From: Candidatus Woesebacteria bacterium
GTDB taxonomy: Bacteria; Patescibacteriota; Microgenomatia; UBA8517; UBA10165
DNA length: 8,536 bases
Reading direction: 5' to 3'
Assembly: GCA_002686465.1 (NCBI GenBank)
Contig: NZCP01000034.1
Location: forward strand, 1-8,536
Shown: in pieces, positions 1 to 4,973 of the stretch
Numbering within the stretch: the stretch's first letter is position 1
How the letters are laid out: every line of letters begins with the position of its first letter
The notes under the pieces: model-generated
Told to the model about the DNA's origin: nothing
Database searches by the model: none
What the model saw: only the letters and a program-made list of their open reading frames with translations
Program-made: the position numbers and the translations under genes

Positions 1-33
1 ATGAAGTAAATTTCGGTAGTAAAAATTATTGCA

Positions 34-543
34 ATGGGACATTGTAGAAGAGGTAAGGCAAGTAAGGTTTTACATGGCAAACGGCGAGCAGGATGCTCGC
101 TAAGAAATCTTGGGAGATTTAAGTTGCTTACTGAAACTAATCACGTTTCGTCATCAAGTAATAGTCAGCCGCTTCCATTCAACGTCAGCAGGTTTTGTGA
201 CGCTGTATTACCAGAAGTACGTCATGGTCTCAATGACAATTATTATGTCTGGTTAAAAAACATGCGTGCTTCGATTTGTCGAATTTGGGATGGCTTATTG
301 CTTGAAACCGAAGAAGCATCGGATGATGCTTTTATGGAGTGGGTGAAACTATGCGTTTGGAGGAAAGAAACGGCAAACATGATTTTTGCAGGTTTGATTG
401 AGGCCGCATCCCGACTGGGTTTCGACGTTTTTCGTTTGGACCAACGGCAAATTCATGCCAATGATTTGGCAATCTTTCAAAGCAGGCATGAAGACTTAAT
501 GCCACCGCAGTTAACTCTTTCGGTGGTTGAACCGGCGGCCTAA
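34..543 (+). CDS. Hypothetical protein, unrecognised (start uncertain)
   Basis: I do not recognise this 169-residue frame. The C-terminal part (about residues 50-169) looks like a real soluble protein: mixed hydrophobic and charged residues, several Trp and Cys, likely helices around residues 70-130, and no signal peptide or membrane segment. The first 40 or so residues are basic and low in secondary-structure character. They coincide with a set of perfect inverted repeats at 53-131, so translation may begin later. In-frame candidates are TTG at 124 and ATG at 262 (MRASICR...). No convincing ribosome binding site precedes any of them. A 20-bp palindrome and a strong hairpin follow the TAA stop, so it is probably a single-gene transcript. 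It stands apart from the rest of the window in composition and has no functional link to the neighbouring minus-strand tRNA operon. Function is unknown. I rate it as probably coding. Confidence 0.5.
   Translation: MGHCRRGKASKVLHGKRRAGCSLRNLGRFKLLTETNHVSSSSNSQPLPFNVSRFCDAVLPEVRHGLNDNYYVWLKNMRASICRIWDGLLLETEEASDDAFMEWVKLCVWRKETANMIFAGLIEAASRLGFDVFRLDQRQIHANDLAIFQSRHEDLMPPQLTLSVVEPAA
53..131 (+). ncRNA. Possible structured RNA: three hairpins inside a closing stem
   Basis: A closing stem can form between 53-61 (GTAAGGCAA) and 124-131 (TTGCTTAC) with one bulged G. Inside it lie three hairpins: 62-73 (GTAA/TTAC, 4 bp), 84-100 (GCGAGCA/TGCTCGC, 7 bp perfect, 3-nt loop) and 105-120 (AAATCT/AGATTT, 6 bp perfect, 4-nt loop). 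Together they make a four-way-junction-like fold. It is not a tRNA, because there is no T-loop and no acceptor tail. It matches no riboswitch class I can name. It could be a leader element of the downstream frame or an independent small RNA. The stems are seen directly; the function is inferred. Confidence 0.3.
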
Positions 544-555
544 GACGGGCAGGCA

Positions 556-575
556 AGTGATCCGATCGGATCACT
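556..575. repeat. 20-bp perfect palindrome with three GATC sites
   Basis: AGTGATCCGATCGGATCACT is its own reverse complement over all 20 bases. It contains GATC at 559, 564 and 569. It sits 13 bases after the stop of the hypothetical gene and 20 bases before the hairpin terminator. It lacks a T-tract, so it is not a terminator by itself. It could be an operator for a dimeric protein, a methylation-sensitive site or a simple RNA hairpin. Confidence 0.6.
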
Positions 576-594
576 GTCATAATCATGAACTCAT

Positions 595-640
595 AGGGAC
601 AACGCAAACTTTTTGTGCGCGTTGTCCCTCAACTCTTTTA
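595..640 (+). terminator. Hairpin terminator after the hypothetical gene
   Basis: AGGGACAACGC (595-605) pairs perfectly with GCGTTGTCCCT (619-629), an 11-bp GC-containing stem with a 13-nt loop. The following CAACTCTTTTA is a modest T-rich tail. This would end transcription of the 34-543 frame and also protect it from the converging minus-strand tRNA operon. The stem is strong but the T-tract is weak, so a role as an RNA-stabilising hairpin is also possible. Confidence 0.5.
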
Positions 641-664
641 GGGAAAAATTTAAATAACAAAATA

Positions 665-682
665 CCCTGTCGCGAGACAGGG
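665..682 (-). terminator. Intrinsic terminator of the tRNA-Thr/rpmG/tRNA-Trp operon
   Basis: CCCTGTC (665-671) and GACAGGG (676-682) form a perfect 7-bp GC-rich stem with a 4-nt loop. Read on the minus strand the hairpin lies 19 bases beyond the tRNA-Trp 3' end and is followed by TATTTTGTTATTT, a T-rich tail. On the plus strand the downstream ATGTTTTGTTATG is also T-rich, so it may work both ways. Confidence 0.7.
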
Positions 683-701
683 ATGTTTTGTTATGCTTTT
701 T

Positions 702-775
702 TGGCAGGGGCGGAGGGAATCGAACCCCCGTATCAGGTTTTGGAGACCCGCATTCTACCACTGAACTACGCCCCC
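702..775 (-). tRNA. trnW: tRNA-Trp (CCA)
   Basis: Read on the minus strand this folds into a full cloverleaf: acceptor GGGGGCG/CGCCCCT (one G-U pair at the end), D-stem GTTC/GAAT, anticodon stem CGGGT/ACCTG with loop CTCCAAA, a 4-nt variable loop, and T-arm GGGGG/CCCTC with loop TTCGATT. The anticodon CCA reads UGG (Trp). G73 is the usual bacterial tRNA-Trp discriminator and the 3' CCA is encoded (704-702). It is the last gene of a minus-strand operon after rpmG. rpmG next to trnW is a common arrangement in bacteria, but the secE-nusG genes that often follow are absent here and a terminator follows instead. Confidence 0.96.
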
Positions 776-780
776 ATAAA

Positions 781-808
781 ATCATAAGCCCTGTTAAAGG
801 CCTATGAT
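781..808 (-). other. Hairpin between rpmG and tRNA-Trp
   Basis: ATCATA (781-786) pairs with TATGAT (803-808), then one A-C mismatch, then GCC/GGC, with an 8-nt loop. The outer stem reaches into the rpmG stop codon and lies 6 bases before the tRNA-Trp 5' end. No T-run follows it on the minus strand before the tRNA. It therefore looks like a processing or 3'-end-stabilising hairpin that helps separate the mRNA from the tRNA, rather than a terminator. Confidence 0.4.
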
Positions 809-963
809 TACTTGGTTTCTTTATGATCGGTATGCTTTTTGCAATGTCGACAGAACTTTTTAATCTGCAAACGATCTTTGATAGTTTTCTTGTTTTTTCG
901 AGAGTAGTAGTTAGTTCGTTTACAGCCACTACACTCTAATTTTATCATACTGTCTTGAGACAT
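808..963 (-). CDS. rpmG: 50S ribosomal protein L33
   Basis: This 51-residue basic protein is a component of the large ribosomal subunit, near the E site. The minus-strand translation begins MSQDSMIKLECSGCKRTNYY and ends KETK. It shows the L33 pattern: a short beta strand, CxxC (C11, C14), the TNYYSRKNK segment, then KFCRHCKKHT with the second CxxC (C38, C41). It is therefore the zinc-binding (C+) type. The length fits the usual 49-55 residues. ATG at 963 is chosen as the start. ATG at 948 (MIKLECSGC) is an alternative, because neither has a Shine-Dalgarno motif and the extra five residues are not conserved in the family. It lies between tRNA-Thr (20 bases upstream) and tRNA-Trp (32 bases downstream) and is almost certainly co-transcribed with both. 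The frame is easy to overlook because of its size. Confidence 0.95.
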   Translation of the reverse strand: MSQDSMIKLECSGCKRTNYYSRKNKKTIKDRLQIKKFCRHCKKHTDHKETK

Positions 964-983
964 AAAATATGTTTATTTATCAT

Positions 984-1055
984 AGCCGAGGAGAGGAATC
1001 GAACCCCCAACCTACGGTTTACAAAACCGTTGCTCTACCGTTGAGCTACCTCGGC
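984..1055 (-). tRNA. trnT: tRNA-Thr (UGU)
   Basis: The minus strand folds into a complete 72-nt cloverleaf: acceptor GCCGAGG/CCTCGGC (perfect), D-stem GCTC/GAGC, anticodon stem ACGGT/ACCGT with loop TTTGTAA, a 5-nt variable loop, and T-arm GGGGG/CCTCT with loop TTCGATT. The anticodon TGT reads ACA (Thr). The discriminator is U73. No CCA is encoded (ATG follows), unlike the neighbouring tRNA-Trp, so this one needs the CCA-adding enzyme. It is the first gene of the trnT-rpmG-trnW operon. Confidence 0.96.
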
Positions 1056-1093
1056 TCGGGCCGGACACGGTCATCGGATCCATATACACTACT

Positions 1094-1111
1094 ATATTTT
1101 CTAGAAAATAT
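1094..1111. promoter_or_regulatory. 18-bp palindrome in the divergent intergenic region
   Basis: ATATTTTCTAGAAAATAT is a perfect inverted repeat, lying 38 bases upstream of the tRNA-Thr 5' end and 83 bases upstream of the acetyltransferase start. Its position between two divergent transcription units fits an operator or overlapping promoter. A TATAAC hexamer at 1134-1139 could be the -10 of the plus-strand gene, but no good -35 sits at the right distance. I could not identify a convincing promoter for the minus-strand tRNA operon. The palindrome is seen directly; a regulatory role is inferred. Confidence 0.4.
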
Positions 1112-1194
1112 CAAGTCTTATATATCCAATAAGTATAACATTGATTTTTGTCGGCCTGAGCTGTAAAATTTGGGTAGAAAATAAATTACTTTAT

Positions 1195-1989
1195 ATGACC
1201 AGCGAATCCGAAAGACCAATTCCCGACGAAGTAAGAGAAGGGAAGGAACAAGAGAGAGAATTAGATATTTCACGGATCGATCCAGAGGATCGTGATGGTA
1301 TTGAGGCTTATTATAAATTTGAAGTCGATCATGGGTTTAGTGAAATTGACCCTAAAAAAACTACTCTAGACGGTATGGTTGATTTTAGGCAGACTCAAAT
1401 GCGGGAAGAAAAATTAAAAGTGGCTGTTGCTAATGAAGGCGACGAATTGGTGGCGACTAGCGTGGTGGTTTTAGAAAATGGAACTATGGGTAAAGAGATG
1501 GGTGAAGACGAAGCTTACGCAGCTGGCACAGTTGTCATGGATGGAAAACGAGGGGGTGGGATTGGAGAAAAAATGGCTGCCGAACAAGACAAGATAGCGA
1601 GGGAGGCTGGCAAGAAATCAATGGTCACTGTTATTACAAATACTAATCATCCTAGCATGCGCTTACGAATGAAGACGGGTTATAGGTTGGAAGGTGTTGA
1701 GTATAGGGCAGATGAAGTAAATTATAAATATAGAAAAGATTTAACAGGTGAGACCGAAGAAAGTATTGATTGGGTTGTCGAGGTTGCTGATGGTAGGTTA
1801 AATCAATATTCTGGTGACTTTGATTCAACTGCACCTGATCAAATACTAATAGATCCTGAGAATCAAGGAGCAGTTGAGGTGGCAATTGAGCAAGGTTATC
1901 AGGGTATGCATTTATTGCGTCCTGAGGATTTTAACAAAGGAAATGAAGGAGCTACTATCGAAAAAAATATGGTGGTGTTTGGACGATAA
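1195..1989 (+). CDS. GNAT-family acetyltransferase with C-terminal extension
   Basis: This 264-residue soluble protein probably transfers an acyl group from acetyl-CoA to an amine. The substrate cannot be read from the sequence. Residues 24-182 form a GNAT-like core: an N-terminal helical part, strand KVAVANEGDELVATSVVVLE (75-94), then the acetyl-CoA-binding loop KRGGGIGEKM, where R119, G122 and G124 match the R/QxxGxG/A motif. Next come strand SMVTVITNTN (142-151) and the family-typical ending in which a helix is followed by TGYRLEGVEY (161-170). Residues 185-264 are an extra acidic domain that I do not recognise. ATG at 1195 is preferred over an in-frame TTG at 1141, because the extra residues are not GNAT-like and a possible -10 (TATAAC, 1134-1139) would start the RNA at about that TTG. 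A terminator-like hairpin follows, so it is probably monocistronic. Confidence 0.75.
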   Translation: MTSESERPIPDEVREGKEQERELDISRIDPEDRDGIEAYYKFEVDHGFSEIDPKKTTLDGMVDFRQTQMREEKLKVAVANEGDELVATSVVVLENGTMGKEMGEDEAYAAGTVVMDGKRGGGIGEKMAAEQDKIAREAGKKSMVTVITNTNHPSMRLRMKTGYRLEGVEYRADEVNYKYRKDLTGETEESIDWVVEVADGRLNQYSGDFDSTAPDQILIDPENQGAVEVAIEQGYQGMHLLRPEDFNKGNEGATIEKNMVVFGR

Positions 1990-1992
1990 TTA

Positions 1993-2020
1993 TTGACGTT
2001 TGACGCGTCGACTTTTTTTT
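1993..2020 (+). terminator. Intrinsic terminator just before the ZIP gene
   Basis: TTGACG (1993-1998 plus-strand TTGACG with one G-U pair) pairs with CGTCGA (2006-2011) across a 7-nt loop. One C and then eight consecutive T (2013-2020) follow. This is a short but well-formed intrinsic terminator starting 4 bases after the acetyltransferase stop. It ends only 16 bases before the ZIP start codon, so it could act as an attenuator for the downstream trio rather than a full stop. Confidence 0.5.
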
Positions 2021-2036
2021 GGCATTCTTGAGTAGT

Positions 2037-2801
2037 ATGTCAACTCTATCTTGGATAATTTTAAGTGGTGTAGCCATGAGTCTCGTGGCCCTAAGCGGGG
2101 CGCTTATTTTAGTATTCCAAGAAAAGATACTCAAGAGAATTCTTTTGCCTCTGGTTGCGTTTTCGGCTGGAGCCATGCTCGGGAGTGCTTTTTTCCATAA
2201 CCTTCCCGAGGCGATCGAAGAGCTTGGTAATGGGTTATCTCCATTTATTTGGTTAGTGGTTGGTTTCTCCACTTTTTTCTTGTTGGAGCAATTTATTCAT
2301 TGGCATCATTGCCATCGCGTGCCTTCTGAGCACTCCGGCGGGCATACTCACAAGCACCCAAGTCCCTTAACCTATCTAGTTTTACTGGGCGATGCATTAC
2401 ACAATTTAATTGACGGTGTGTTGGTGGCGGCGGCCTTCATTATAGAAATTAGACTAGGTTTAGTAACCTTATTGGCAGTGGCTGCACACGAAATTCCCCA
2501 GGAAATAGGAGACTTCGGAATCTTAATCCACGGTGGCTGGAAGCGCGCCAAAGCGTTATTGCTTAATGTAGTTTCGGGCCTTACCTTCTTAGTTGGTGGT
2601 TTGATCACTTATGCTTTTGCTCAAAACGTAAATATTATTCTGGTTTTACCTTTTGCGGCTGGTAGCTTCTTATACATTGCCGCGGCCGACCTTATCCCGG
2701 AGATTAAACATGAGGAGGACACTGGTAAAAAGGCGATATACTTCGCAGCCTTTATTTTAGGCTTACTTTTGTTGTTGGGAGTAAAACTTGGGTTTGAATA
2801 A
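2037..2801 (+). CDS. ZIP-family divalent metal transporter
   Basis: This 254-residue inner-membrane protein is likely to move Zn2+ or another divalent metal into the cytoplasm. About eight hydrophobic segments are visible (roughly 5-27, 34-55, 68-87, 112-135, 139-165, 175-196, 199-220, 232-250). The two metal-binding signatures of the ZIP family are present: HNLIDG in TM4 (H122, N123, D126) and HEIPQEIGD in TM5 (H151, E152, E156). A histidine-rich loop (88-107: HWHHCH...HSGGHTHKH) lies between TM3 and TM4, where ZIP proteins carry a cytoplasmic metal-sensing loop. ATG at 2037 is chosen; an upstream TTG at 2019 falls in the terminator T-tract and would add six residues. It ends 7 bases before gpsA and should be co-transcribed with it. 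A role in lipid-precursor synthesis is not implied; the link may only be transcriptional. The exact metal is not determinable here. Confidence 0.93.
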   Translation: MSTLSWIILSGVAMSLVALSGALILVFQEKILKRILLPLVAFSAGAMLGSAFFHNLPEAIEELGNGLSPFIWLVVGFSTFFLLEQFIHWHHCHRVPSEHSGGHTHKHPSPLTYLVLLGDALHNLIDGVLVAAAFIIEIRLGLVTLLAVAAHEIPQEIGDFGILIHGGWKRAKALLLNVVSGLTFLVGGLITYAFAQNVNIILVLPFAAGSFLYIAAADLIPEIKHEEDTGKKAIYFAAFILGLLLLLGVKLGFE

Positions 2802-2808
2802 ATCCCTT

Positions 2809-3708
2809 ATGAAAAATAAAAATGTAGTAATTCTCGGGGCTGGACGAATCGGCCGAGCCTTAGCTAAGGTTTTAGGTAAGGCAGGAAATAATATTGAATT
2901 ATGGGACGTTAAGCCAGGATTGGTGCGGCGTCAGAAAAAATTGGTGGACATTATTCCGTCCGCCGATTTTATTTTTATATGCGTGCCTTCAAGCGCTCTC
3001 CGGATAGCTATTAAATCTATTAAACCCTACTTATCAAAAAAAGCCGTAATTGTTTCACCTAGCAAGGGTATTGAAAAAGGCAGGAAAAAAACTGTTGATC
3101 AGATTTTAACCAATGCTTTGCCTGTTAATCAGGAATGTGTAGTGTTGGGGGGTGCGATGATGGCTGAAGATATGGTGCGGGGGCGCATGGCGGTAGGAGT
3201 AGCGGCAGCAAAAAAAATTTCAACGGCAACAAAAGTTAAAAATTTATTTAAAGACACAATTATTATAATCGAATCGTCTTCAGATTTTTATGGGGTGGCT
3301 ATATCCGGTGTATTAAAAAATGTGTATGCAATTGCTTTGGGGGTGGCAGATGGTTTAAGGTGGGGGAGTAATGCCAAAGGGTTTTTAACTGCCCAGGCCA
3401 TTAACGAAATGTCGGGGATTGTAAAAGCTTTAGGAGGGCAGAGCAATACAGCTTTCGGTCAGGCAGGTTTAGGTGATTTAATTACGACAGGTTTTAGTAA
3501 AGATTCGCATAATCGTCAATACGGTCAAAAATTAGCTCGCACGGGACATTGTTCAATTTCCGCTGAAGGTTGTGTGTCGGTTGGGTCGGTTGTATTTTTA
3601 CTTGGGAAACGATCTAAAAATTATCCTCTTTTAGTAGCTGTTAATTCAGCGGTAAATGGTAGGCAAAATGTCACCAAAGCTTTCAAGCAATTCCTCGCCC
3701 AGTACTAA
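2809..3708 (+). CDS. gpsA: NAD(P)-dependent glycerol-3-phosphate dehydrogenase, compact form
   Basis: This cytoplasmic enzyme reduces dihydroxyacetone phosphate to sn-glycerol 3-phosphate, the backbone of phospholipids. At 299 residues it is shorter than the usual 330 or so. The N-terminal Rossmann motif GAGRIG is at residues 10-15. SKGIEKG (85-91) and the C-terminal substrate domain follow: GVLKNVYAIALGVADGL with the catalytic-type lysine K170, GLGDLITTGFS (220-230, D223), and AEGCVSVGSV (252-261). Three oddities are visible. About 30 residues usual between the second beta strand and the DxxxxxVPS strand are missing. The GPSFAxE motif reads GAMMAED (115-121). The SRN motif reads SHN (233-235), which changes a conserved arginine. 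ATG at 2809 is chosen, because the TTG at 2788 lies inside the ZIP gene. The 3' end overlaps the kinase gene by about 41 bases, suggesting translational coupling. Confidence 0.9.
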   Translation: MKNKNVVILGAGRIGRALAKVLGKAGNNIELWDVKPGLVRRQKKLVDIIPSADFIFICVPSSALRIAIKSIKPYLSKKAVIVSPSKGIEKGRKKTVDQILTNALPVNQECVVLGGAMMAEDMVRGRMAVGVAAAKKISTATKVKNLFKDTIIIIESSSDFYGVAISGVLKNVYAIALGVADGLRWGSNAKGFLTAQAINEMSGIVKALGGQSNTAFGQAGLGDLITTGFSKDSHNRQYGQKLARTGHCSISAEGCVSVGSVVFLLGKRSKNYPLLVAVNSAVNGRQNVTKAFKQFLAQY

Positions 3709-4867
3709 ATTAGCCTTAGTCCTCGACGTCGGCACAACCGGAGTGCGGGCGGTTGTTTTTGATCAGGGCTACAATGTTATTTCTCGCGCATATAAAAAAT
3801 TAAAAAGAAGTACTCCCAAGTTAGGGTGGGTGGAACAAAGTCCACTAGAGATATTAAATTCAAGTAAACTAGTTTTACGACAGGTTGTTAGAAAGGTTGG
3901 ATTACCAGCCAAGTCCTACGTTGGTTTTGGATTAACCAACCAACGTGAGAGTTCTATTTTGTGGGATAGTCATACTGGACGATCAGTTTATCCCTCTTTA
4001 GTTTGGCAGGATTCGCGAACCAAAGGGGAGTGTAATAAATTGGAAAAAAAATACGGCCAGGATGTTCGCCAGAAAACAGGTTTGGCTATAGATTCTTATT
4101 TTTCTGCTTCGAAGATTGGTTGGGTTTTGCAAAATGTTCCCAAGGCTCGGAGTTTATTGGGGCAGGGAAGGTTACGTTTTGGTACCGTTGATTCGTGGTT
4201 GATTTGGTATTTATTAGAAAATAATCCGCACTTAACAGATTACACTAACGCATCCCGGACGCTACTGTTTAATATTAAAACTTTGCGGTGGGATAAAAAT
4301 TTGCTCGATATTTTTAACATCCCAAAATTTGTTTTGCCTAAAGTAAAAGCCTCGCGGGCATCGTTTGGAATATTAAAAAAGGATGTAGTTGGTTTTACTT
4401 TGCCGACAGTATCGGTGATTGGTGACCAGCAAGCTAGTTCGTACGCAGCCGGAAGTAAACCAGGGACTACTAAGGTTACTTTTGGAACAGGAGCTTTCGC
4501 CGTGCAGGTGTTGGGTAAACGTTTTGTTATTCATAAGCCACTATTTACTACCTTGGTGCCTAACCAAAAAGGATCAGGTAAACCACTGTATGCAGTTGAG
4601 GGAAAAATTTCTGATTGTGGAGCTCGTTTTGAAAAGGTGCTGAAAAACCCGGCCGCTTTTCGTAAGCTTAGTCATGTGATGGCTCTCGAGGTTAATACTT
4701 TTATGAAATTATTACCCAAAAAACCAAAAGAGTTAATTGTTGATGGGGGAGTTGTTCGTGATGGACCTTTGCCAGACGTTTTAGCTAAAGTGACTGGAAT
4801 ACCAGTTAAAAAGCAAGCAATCCCTGATGGTACTGCTTTAGGCGTGGCAAAATTAATAATAAATTAA
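3668..4867 (+). CDS. glpK: Glycerol kinase-like FGGY carbohydrate kinase, shortened
   Basis: This is likely an ATP-dependent kinase making sn-glycerol 3-phosphate from glycerol, the same product as the upstream GpsA. In the 399 residues the following are visible: the phosphate-binding DVGTTGVRAVVFD (20-32), GWVEQSP (53-59), NQRESSILWDSHTG (91-104; R93 and E94 match glycerol-binding residues), VWQDSRT (112-118), IDSYFSASKI (141-150), FGTVDSWLIW (171-180), GDQQAS (252-257, D253 as catalytic base) and FGTGAF (272-277). The end differs. After YAVEG (308-312) only about 46 residues precede IVDGG (357-361), against roughly 110 in classical GlpK, and the usual 70-residue tail after TALG is absent. 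The GLGAPYW motif and second FGGY signature are therefore gone. Glycerol specificity is the best guess, and activity is uncertain. ATG at 3656 is an alternative start, four codons earlier. The gene overlaps gpsA, and no clear terminator follows it. Confidence 0.82.
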   Translation: MSPKLSSNSSPSTKLALVLDVGTTGVRAVVFDQGYNVISRAYKKLKRSTPKLGWVEQSPLEILNSSKLVLRQVVRKVGLPAKSYVGFGLTNQRESSILWDSHTGRSVYPSLVWQDSRTKGECNKLEKKYGQDVRQKTGLAIDSYFSASKIGWVLQNVPKARSLLGQGRLRFGTVDSWLIWYLLENNPHLTDYTNASRTLLFNIKTLRWDKNLLDIFNIPKFVLPKVKASRASFGILKKDVVGFTLPTVSVIGDQQASSYAAGSKPGTTKVTFGTGAFAVQVLGKRFVIHKPLFTTLVPNQKGSGKPLYAVEGKISDCGARFEKVLKNPAAFRKLSHVMALEVNTFMKLLPKKPKELIVDGGVVRDGPLPDVLAKVTGIPVKKQAIPDGTALGVAKLIIN

Positions 4868-4875
4868 ATTTCAAC

Positions 4876-4904
4876 TTGTAATTAGCTTGTTTATGTTGTA
4901 TTAT
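4876..4904 (+). promoter_or_regulatory. Sigma-70-like promoter for the pilus genes
   Basis: TTGTAA (4876-4881) and TATTAT (4899-4904) are separated by exactly 17 bases, each a four- or five-of-six match to the -35 and -10 consensus. A start site would fall near 4911, giving a leader of about 60 bases before the pilB ATG. An imperfect AT-rich inverted repeat, TTAAAC...GTTTAA (4905-4925), sits on the predicted start site. No gene is visible in the rest of the 4868-4973 gap. Confidence 0.6.
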
Positions 4905-4973
4905 TTAAACGTTTTAAAGGTTTAAGTTTTCACTTTATCTAAGTAAAATATAGTTTTTAGAATCTAAAGAAGT

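Noticed and set aside
53..131. Retron msr-msd, c-di-GMP riboswitch or tRNA-like element
   Set aside because: There is no reverse transcriptase nearby, the conserved riboswitch core is not matched, and there is no T-loop or acceptor stem.
527..787. Plus-strand frame of 86 codons
   Set aside because: It runs through a palindrome, two hairpins and the antisense of tRNA-Trp. Its sequence shows the repeated tRNA-derived pattern EGIEPPYQVLETRILPLNYAP, a common false-gene signature.
591..929. Open minus-strand frame of 112 codons
   Set aside because: It crosses the tRNA-Trp gene and part of rpmG in another frame. Its protein is low-quality, while the overlapping rpmG frame gives a clear L33.
969..1166. 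Plus-strand frame over tRNA-Thr
   Set aside because: It is only the antisense reading of a tRNA gene and intergenic DNA.
4905..4925. AT-rich inverted repeat at the predicted pilB start site, as a terminator or operator
   Set aside because: The six-base AT-only arms are weak and no T-run follows. It may be coincidence in AT-rich DNA.
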